Shown: piece after piece, positions 57,600 through 64,000 of the stretch
How positions within the stretch are numbered: the first letter of the stretch is position 1
How the letters are laid out: every line of letters begins with the position of its first letter
Source: Oidiodendron maius Zn
Lineage: Eukaryota; Ascomycota; Leotiomycetes; Myxotrichaceae
Direction of reading: 5' to 3'
DNA: 64,000 bases
NCBI GenBank assembly: GCA_000827325.1
Contig: KN832877.1
Location: forward strand, 1,054,001-1,118,000
Program-made: the position numbers and the translations under genes
Notes under the pieces: generated by a model
Databases searched by the model: none
What the model was told of the DNA's origin: nothing
Seen by the model: the letters and a program-made list of their open reading frames with translations, nothing else

Positions 57600-59799
57600 C
57601 TAGGAAGTGTCCACGCTCGAAAATCCCGAAGACCCAATGCTCTCTACCCGGATCCCCAGCCTCGTCATCTCCTTCGCATCGATAATGCACCGTCCGTCGA
57701 ACAGCCATTTCGGTTGGCGCATGCCGTGTGCGATGCGCGTCCAGTCGAGCTGTTCTTGGGGCTTATAGATTTTCATCACGGCGACAGGAACACTAGTCGT
57801 CTTCTCGATCTCGCAGTCGGGGCAGTCGGATGCACATACGGGTTCTGGATTAAAATGCTCCTCATCTGGGAAAGATTGCTGCTGTTTCACTTCTGTAGCG
57901 GGGGCTGGGAAGGGCTTGGACTGGGTTGCAGGCGCGGATGGCTTGGTGTTCCTGAACTCATCGAACTCAGTAACCACCAAGACGGCGTTCGAGGCCGCAC
58001 AGGCCTCGTATGCGTTGGTGTACACCTTGACAGCCCCACCGTCATCACCAAGCGCATTTCCAAATCCGCATAACGCACGGATCTCGCCCTTGATGACGAG
58101 GGGGTTACAGCATGGGTCAAAGATGGCGATTTCGCGGGGGTTCTCCTCTAGTAGCGTCTTGACGATCTCTAATGCGGGGGAGTCCCGGGTATCAGAAGTG
58201 TTCTTCTTGAAGGCGTAGCCTAAGATTGTGACCTTTTTATTCACCAGGGTGTTGTTTAGGCACTTGATGACTCTGCAAGTGAAGCGGTTTCTCTGGTACT
58301 CGTTCATGATGACTACCTGTCTCCAGAACTCGCCGACTTCTTTCAAGCCGAGGGACTCCGCAAGGTACACGAGACTGAGGACGTCCTTCTTGAAGCAGCT
58401 TCCTCCAAAGCCAATTCCGGCACGTAGGAATTTCTCGCCAATGCGAGTGTCGGTGCCGATGGAAGTAGCTACTTCTCTGATTTCGGCACCAGTGGCTTCG
58501 CAAATGGCGGAGATACTGTTGATGCTGCTCAGGCGTTGGGCAAGCATCGAATTGGCGACGAGCTTGGCGAGCTCGGACGAAAATAGATTGATGGTCAGAA
58601 TTTTTGATCGGTCGACCCACGCGGCGTAGACCTTGGCTAGGCTTTCCGCTGCGCTGCGTCCTTCAGGGGTAGATGCGGAGCCGATGATAACTCTGTCTGG
58701 GCGCAGGAGGTCTTGTACCGCGGTCCCGGCCGCGAGGAATTCAGGGTTTGACAGGATCTCGAAATGCGCACCTGGACGATGGGTTGCTATCTGTCCATAA
58801 GTTAGAATGAGTGTATGGAACATGGGAGACTAAAACACACCATGTCCTCGACCAATTCAGCAGTTCTGCACGGAACTGTGGACTTCTCCACAATTATGGC
58901 TCCCAATCTGGCATGCTGCACGACTTCAGCAGTAACTGCTTCAAAGGCCGTCATATCGGTTGCACTGCCCGCACCAGCTCCCCTCGATTTCGTAGGCGTG
59001 TTAACCGCAATGATGACAATGTCCGCGTCACTGATGCAGCGCGACACGTCCGTCGAGAAGAACAGGTTGGGCTGCTGAACAGGCTTCTTATCCTGCTTGG
59101 AGGCGGGCAGTCCGTCTCGCGACACACGAACCATCTCTCCCAGACCGGGCTCGTAGATGGGGGGATGTCTCGAGTTCCATCTTCGGATTCGGTTCTGGTC
59201 TTTGTCCACCACCGTGACTTTGATATGTGGATTTTTGAAGGCAATGACTGCGGCAGTCGGCCCTCCTATATCATTGTCAGCATTTTTATCTCCCTACAAT
59301 CTATATAATGGAGAAAGAAGATGCAGCGCGTGGAAATTGAAGGTGCAAGTCTGTCTGTCCACATACCAACATATCCCGCGCCCACGCAACATATATTTCT
59401 AATAGGGCCTGCGCGCAAGGTGCTATCAAGGTCGCTGTCGTTCTCCGACGTGGCGCTGGCGCCGCTGGTCTCCCCATCGGCGCCCGCATGCAGCACCGGG
59501 CTGGAGGACTGGCTTCTTTCAGGCGTCGTGGACATGGTGGAGACGTCCATTGAGGAGTCCCGCTCGGCGTCCGCAGCCGGCTGAGAAATGGAATTGGATT
59601 GGGGATTCATGGTCCCCGCCTCAAGGGAGGTTCTGTTGCATAGCGCGTCTGAGGCTGGGTTGGGGGGAAGGAGGAAGGCAAAGGTAGAAGGAGAGATTGT
59701 GCTTTCGTTTTCGGGCTCGCTGGAGATAGCACGGATCCTCAATAATCGGATCGAATCCCATGTGGCTTTAGCTTGTTGCTGGTCCGAGTTTGTGGCCAC
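57600..59799 (-). CDS. ugd1: UDP-glucose 6-dehydrogenase with long N-terminal extension
   Basis: The enzyme oxidises UDP-glucose to UDP-glucuronate with two NAD+ and supplies the precursor of glucuronate- and xylose-containing glycans. Exons are 59367-59799, 58841-59265 and 57600-58790, all in phase, giving 682 residues. The Rossmann motif is CCVGAGYVGGPTAAVIAF. It is followed by DKDQNRIRRWNS, YEPGLGE and FFSTDVSRCISDADI. The catalytic cysteine is in GIGFGGSCFKKDV (about residue 418). The C-terminal NAD/UDP domain has GYAFKKNTSDTRDSPAL and ends KWLFDGRCIIDAKEM. About 135 Ser/Glu-rich residues precede the first domain. The true start may be a later Met, for example MNPQSNSISQ. A low-complexity insertion of about 65 residues lies before the last helices. 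This gene is not universal in ascomycetes. Next to it are a sugar-nucleotide-type transporter and a glycosyltransferase. Confidence 0.94.
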
Positions 59800-60215
59800 G
59801 GTCCACTCTTTCTCCTGAATGCCAAGATTAGCAAAACAGGGTTGATGGCCGCGTAACCAACCCTACATACGTCAGCGGATCCTGCATCCCTGGGGCTGTA
59901 AATGAATTTTTAGAACTGGCGGAAGAGCTTGGTAAATTGCAATTCAGCTTTGGGGGCCGGAAAGCAGACAAGAATAGGTTTATCCGGCGAGAATAAATTT
60001 TTGTGGGCTGTATTTTCGCGCTGTAGAATGTCCCTTTCCTACCACGGTCATAAGTGATCCTCTCGTTTTACCTAAATGATATCAAACATACAGAAACAAA
60101 CACCTCCGTAGGTGCATTGCCACGTAAACCATAGCTACGGGGAGTTCAAACGCCGAGCCTCCGTCTACTATGTCTATCAATTCCCGCGTCCATACAGGCC
60201 GTTAAATTACTATAA
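59800..60215. other. Intergenic region upstream of UDP-glucose dehydrogenase
   Basis: These 416 nt lie between the transporter stop and the dehydrogenase start, both on the minus strand. No gene or clear promoter element was seen. Confidence 0.6.
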
Positions 60216-61481
60216 TTACTTCTTCCTGCTCTTCGAGTCTAATTCCGCCTTGCTGTACATCACGCAACCCGTCATAGCGAGTAGCATGCCGGCCCCGTTC
60301 CAGATGTCCACGGCGAAGTCGCCAAAGGTAAAGATGCCGAGCACAACGGTGAGGACCTGTTTCAGGTTGCCACAGACTGAGATGGCCAGCGCACCCGCAA
60401 GCTTATTGGTCTGGAAGGAGGAGACGTTGAGGAGGAAAGCCAGCAGGCCATTCCCAAGTAGGAAGATAATAGTAGCGAAGTTGGAGACGTTGCCTTCGCG
60501 GTGGGCCATTTTGTCCGCGAAGGCGGAGAGCTCGCCAGAGAGGATGGCGTAGAGGAGGGCTTGGATCGCTGCCAGGGGGGACATGCGAAGCAGGAGTTCA
60601 ATCGAAGGAAGCGCGAGCGTACCCGTCATGAGGCGGTTCGTGGTTACAGTCTGTAGAGGGAGACATAAGCATGTAGGTCAGAAACAAGGGTCTTGGGCAT
60701 CCTGCATGCTTACCTTTACTGCTGCAAGTACGACTCCTAGACAAGTGACAAGGAGTCCGAAAGTGGAGTATTTGTATTCTCCCATGGTCGTCAGACCGGC
60801 GCCCAGCACGATTGGCAGCAGCGAAATATAGGTGGACGTCGAGTATAACCGGGAGAACCAGATGCGGTAAATGCCCACCGTAAAGAGAGGCACCGTAGTG
60901 CGAATGATTTGAAAGAATGCCAGGCTGACGAGAGATCTATGTGACGTTAGTGAGTGTGCTTATTAGATTCCTCAGATGGAAGGGCGTACAGCGACAGATT
61001 GGACACGGCGATGTTCGCTGTGAATAGGACCGAAAATGCAGCTAGTATCGCATGCTCTTTTCGTCCCAAGTGCGAGAGCTTGAAGTAACCCAGCTTCAGC
61101 AGGACAGCAGTCCCAACTGAGGCGAAGGTCGCGTGCAAACTGGTCAACAGCCATGGAAACTTGAACTATATAGATTGAGGCATTAGTTCCTGATTGTAGA
61201 GCATGTACTCTTCCATGGAAGTCAATTCTCACCGATCCCAGCACCAGCTTGTTGTACAACGTGAGCATCAAGCTGAAGAAGAAGTACGTGCCGAGCCATA
61301 AGAATTTTATCGTGTTAGGCGTCTCGTACTCCAGCTCAATGTTCCGTTTCTCCCCCTGCCCATCTCTCGCCATAATTTCTGGCTCGTTGCCATCATGGTC
61401 GACGCGCTCGCCAGACTCCTCGTGCGGCAGCAGGGCGAAGTGCGATTCCTGGTGGTTGTCGTCATCACCCGGGCGCTTCAT
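60216..61481 (-). CDS. TPT/DMT-family nucleotide-sugar-type transporter
   Basis: Four exons join in phase: 61233-61481, 60990-61165, 60714-60936 and 60216-60650, giving 360 residues. A hydrophilic acidic N-terminus (MKRPGDDDNHQESHF) precedes about ten hydrophobic helices typical of triose-phosphate-translocator-like Golgi carriers: IKFLWLGTYFFFSLMLTLYN, FKFPWLLTSLHATFASVG, FFQIIRTTVPLFTVGIYRIW, GNLKQVLTVVLGIFTFGDF. It ends KSRKK, a basic tail that could act in ER/Golgi retrieval. The substrate cannot be read from sequence. UDP-glucuronate or UDP-xylose is suggested only by the adjacent dehydrogenase. The frame is open upstream to 61697, but the first sensible start is 61481. Confidence 0.88.
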
Positions 61482-62675
61482 CCTCGGGAGCCAATCGAGC
61501 TCGCAGGTCCCTTCTGGGTCGCGATCATGAAGAAGTCGGTGCAATACAAGGTCGGCGAGGCACACACAGCGAGTGGATGCGCGTGATGAGGGTTGTGGCA
61601 GCTGTAGTGAACGGATGCTCGTCTGTCTAGAGCGAGAGGGAAAGAGAGGGTGACACACGAAGATCGATCGGAGTGGAGATAACGAGCAGGAGATCAAGCC
61701 TCAGTGCCCCACGACGGTAAGGCGGATCCAACCCTGCTACGAGTCCCTGTCTATGGCGGGGCCGGCTAGGGAGAGGAGATTCCGGACAGAGGAGACGCGA
61801 TGGCAGAAGGACGTGGCCCTCATTTGCAGTCCTCGCGTTCGGCAATACTGGGCCGCCAAGGATACGACGGCGCCGAAAAAAACAGATGATGTGCACGCGT
61901 GTGGCCAGAATCGGCAGCGGAGGATATGAGCCGGAAGCACAGAAATTAATCGTCAAAGTGGGATTTGACGTCGGTGTCGTGGAATAAGGGGGAATCCAGC
62001 GCCAGAATAGGGGTTCCACATACTTGGCGTCATCACGTGCCCCTGTCGCATTACGCGTCGTCCGCTCTTCCTCCACGAAACTCTCCACTCGCTGGCCACT
62101 TGCTGTGTAGGGTTCGGAAGGCACATCCAATGACCTTATCGCCGGGAAAGAGAAGTGTCCTCTTGCTGCTGCTGTGCTCACGGGAGTGCGGCGCCGCGCA
62201 GGACGAGAGTGGCACGCTGCCAATGCCCAGAATCTTGGCCTCACTGACGATTCGTCTTCTGCTCACGCGAATGGATATTGCCCCCGGCAGGATTGGGGCT
62301 CAAACGAGGGCCGGTCCCTTGGCCGCTTCCTTGGCAGCCTCATTGTGGCACTGGCTACAGCACTATGTAGGACGTAAGTAACTGGGCATGTAACTGGGAG
62401 CGTAACTGGGGCCCGCCTACAACAGGAACCAGGGTGGTGGCGGTCAGCCAGGTTGAAACGGGATACCAGCCGCCCCGTGGCGTCGATCCAGCGTCCATGG
62501 GTATTCGCTTTTATCTGTGTGCCCTGTGCACTGGTCACTGGTAATAGCGCAGTAATAGTGCGTCGGCACCAGAGACAAAAGGCCCTCCAGATACTCCCGA
62601 CACTCTTGACACTCTTTACTCGTCGTGCTCTCTCGTTGCGCGATGCAAAGATAGTCCTCGGGTGTCGAAGGGACC
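61482..62675. promoter_or_regulatory. Divergent upstream region, transporter / glycosyltransferase
   Basis: These 1.2 kb lie between divergent starts and could coordinate the two genes. They contain a three-copy 12-bp tandem repeat (62378-62413). A minus-strand frame at 61627-62244 has no family likeness and overlaps the presumed leader. Confidence 0.55.
62378..62413. repeat. 12-bp tandem repeat, three copies
   Basis: Three head-to-tail units begin GTAACTGGG (62378, 62390 and 62402) and differ only in their last three bases. They lie about 260 nt before the glycosyltransferase start and could be a regulatory array or slippage. Confidence 0.75.
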
Positions 62676-64000
62676 ATGCTGTGGAATCGTCGGCATGTCG
62701 TTATCTTTGCCACGGTCTTCATAATCTCTTTCACCTTCCTGGCGGTCCAGCTGCACTCCCCTGCGACGGTGGTGAGTCTGGTCCTAGCTAGGGATACCAA
62801 AATTCCTTTGCGCGGGGGATCCCTCCTCCCTAGAATCAGGGCTGACCATCTGCAATATTAGACAAACATAATACAAACCGTAGCCAAGAGACGGACCTCC
62901 CAACTGCACCTCCTCATTCCCGCGAGCGCTCCCCATCTGCAGCTATGTCGTGCTGTCCTCTCCTCTCTCCTCTTGGGCTACCCCGTTCCCATCATCAGCG
63001 GGTGGCAGACAAAAGGCGACCTCGATGCGGCCGTCACCCATCTGGCGAAGGTGCGCAACATCATGCGGTACCTGGACGCCCTCCCCCCAGCCGCCGACGA
63101 CCACCTCGTTCTCATCATTGACGGTTACGATGTGGTTATGCACCTCCCGGCAGAGGTCATGATCCAGCGCTACTTTGACGTTACCGAAGCCGCCAATGCC
63201 AAGTTGGCAGAGCGCTTCGGGAAGATATATACAAAGGGCTTTCCAGGCGGCATGCATGAACAGCCTCGACAAACAATCCTTTTCGGCCCCGACAAGATCT
63301 GCTGGCCAGTAGACCAGAGGCGGCCAGCCTGCTGGGCAGTGCCAACAGACACGGGCATCCCCCGTGGGGCATTTGGTATGGACGATGGCGACATGCCTCA
63401 CAACCAACCTCGGTGGCTTAATTCTGGGACAATTATGGGGCCGGTGTCAGATATGAGGCAGTTCATCGCGGCGACGCTGGACCGCATCCGGACCAGCTAC
63501 GACCCGAACTACGAAAATAAGGAGTCCGACCAGATGTACATGGCCGACGTGTGGGGAGTCCAGGAGTACTACCGCTCCGTGAGGGAGATAAAGGCGAAGG
63601 GCCTGGCCCGCTTAGATGGGAAAGAACCTATCCCGAAAGGTGGACCATTCGACAAGTTCATTCCCACGCTCGCGCCACGCCAGAAGACAGAATATCATAT
63701 CACTATGGATTACTTGTCCCAGTTGTTCGGAACTCGGGCTGGTAATGAAGGCTTCCTTGACTTTCTTCGGTACAGCGGGCCTGGATTTTCCACTCTGGTG
63801 AAGCGCAACGTTAGTAGACGTAAGGGATTCATGCCCTATGAGATCAAGCTCCCGAGGGACGTAATAGATTCGCTCACCCGCGTCTTCAAATCTATCTCCA
63901 AGATACAGAAGCTCCCCGCCAAGCCCGCGGACATGATCGCCCGCCTGCGTCTCGGTACGAATCTTGTCACTCGCCAGGTCTACGCACTGTACCACTGCAC
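62676..64000 (+). CDS. Type II membrane glycosyltransferase, PLOD/procollagen-GT-like, cut by right edge
   Basis: Exon 1 (62676-62771) and exon 2 (62862 to the window end) join in phase 0, and the frame is open for over 410 residues. The N-terminus MLWNRRH is followed by one membrane helix (about residues 8-26), giving a Golgi type II topology. The catalytic domain shows LVLIIDGYDVVMHLPAE, an acidic D-x-x-D site after a hydrophobic strand, as in PLOD-like galactosyl/glucosyltransferase domains where it binds metal and sugar nucleotide. RWLNSGTIMGPVSDMRQFI is a typical acceptor/NSG-type motif of these folds, and SDQMYMADVW resembles the following DDQ element. The donor and acceptor are unknown. 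Its neighbours (a UDP-glucuronate-forming enzyme and a transporter) suggest work on a surface glycan. The 3' end lies outside the window. Confidence 0.82.

Noticed and set aside
61482-61697. N-terminal extension of the transporter frame (start at 61697)
   Set aside because: The extra 72 residues are Ser/Arg-rich and unlike the family; the acidic N-terminus from 61481 followed by the first helix is the expected start.
61627-62244. 205-codon minus-strand ORF between transporter and glycosyltransferase
   Set aside because: Arg/Pro/Ser-rich composition and no motif; it lies in the shared upstream region and overlaps the open extension of the transporter frame.
1-64000. tRNA, rRNA, CRISPR arrays and intact transposons
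   Set aside because: A reading of both strands found no A/B-box pair with a foldable cloverleaf, no rRNA likeness, no regularly spaced repeats and no complete transposase or reverse transcriptase.

Overview
This window is from a filamentous ascomycete (Pezizomycotina). Genes are split by short introns (about 45-100 nt, GT...AG), both strands are used, and the gene set is typical of moulds: a medusa-type developmental regulator, a class III chitin synthase, an Msb2 signalling mucin, and a Jen-type carboxylate transporter. The chitin synthase and MedA sequences look most like Eurotiomycetes, but the class cannot be fixed by reading alone. Exon joins below were checked by eye for splice dinucleotides and reading phase. 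No transcript data were available.

Layout, left to right: the C-terminal 3,007 residues of cytoplasmic dynein heavy chain (+, cut by the left edge); an ECM4/omega-type glutathionyl-hydroquinone reductase (-); a secreted-type serine beta-lactamase-like protein without a visible 5' end (-); class III chitin synthase (-); the MSB2 mucin (-); a 5.1 kb non-coding stretch with an AT-rich tract; an FKBP12-type prolyl isomerase (+); ubiquitin-activating enzyme E1 (+); an unknown protein with a DTGS motif (-); AP-1 beta-adaptin (-); EMC4 (+); a possible transposase relic; a Jen-type transporter (+); an unrecognised 245-residue ORF (+); an 8.4 kb region without a convincing gene that contains an assembly gap; medA (+); a membrane-anchored amidohydrolase (-); a frameshifted GNAT acetyltransferase pseudogene (+); UDP-glucose 6-dehydrogenase (-); a TPT/DMT-family nucleotide-sugar-type transporter (-); and the start of a type II membrane glycosyltransferase (+, cut by the right edge).

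Several genes share a theme of cell surface and polarised growth: dynein, AP-1, chitin synthase, MSB2 and medA. The most suggestive functional group is at the right end. There, UDP-glucose dehydrogenase (which makes UDP-glucuronate), a Golgi-type sugar-nucleotide transporter and a membrane glycosyltransferase lie side by side, as expected for a glucuronate- or xylose-containing surface glycan pathway.

No CRISPR array, rRNA or convincing tRNA gene was seen. The clearest oddities are the broken GNAT gene, the 5'-less beta-lactamase-like gene, paired weak/strong start codons that predict mitochondrial and cytosolic isoforms in two genes, an NLS-like extension upstream of the E1 start, and tandem duplications in the Jen promoter and in the first AP-1 beta intron.
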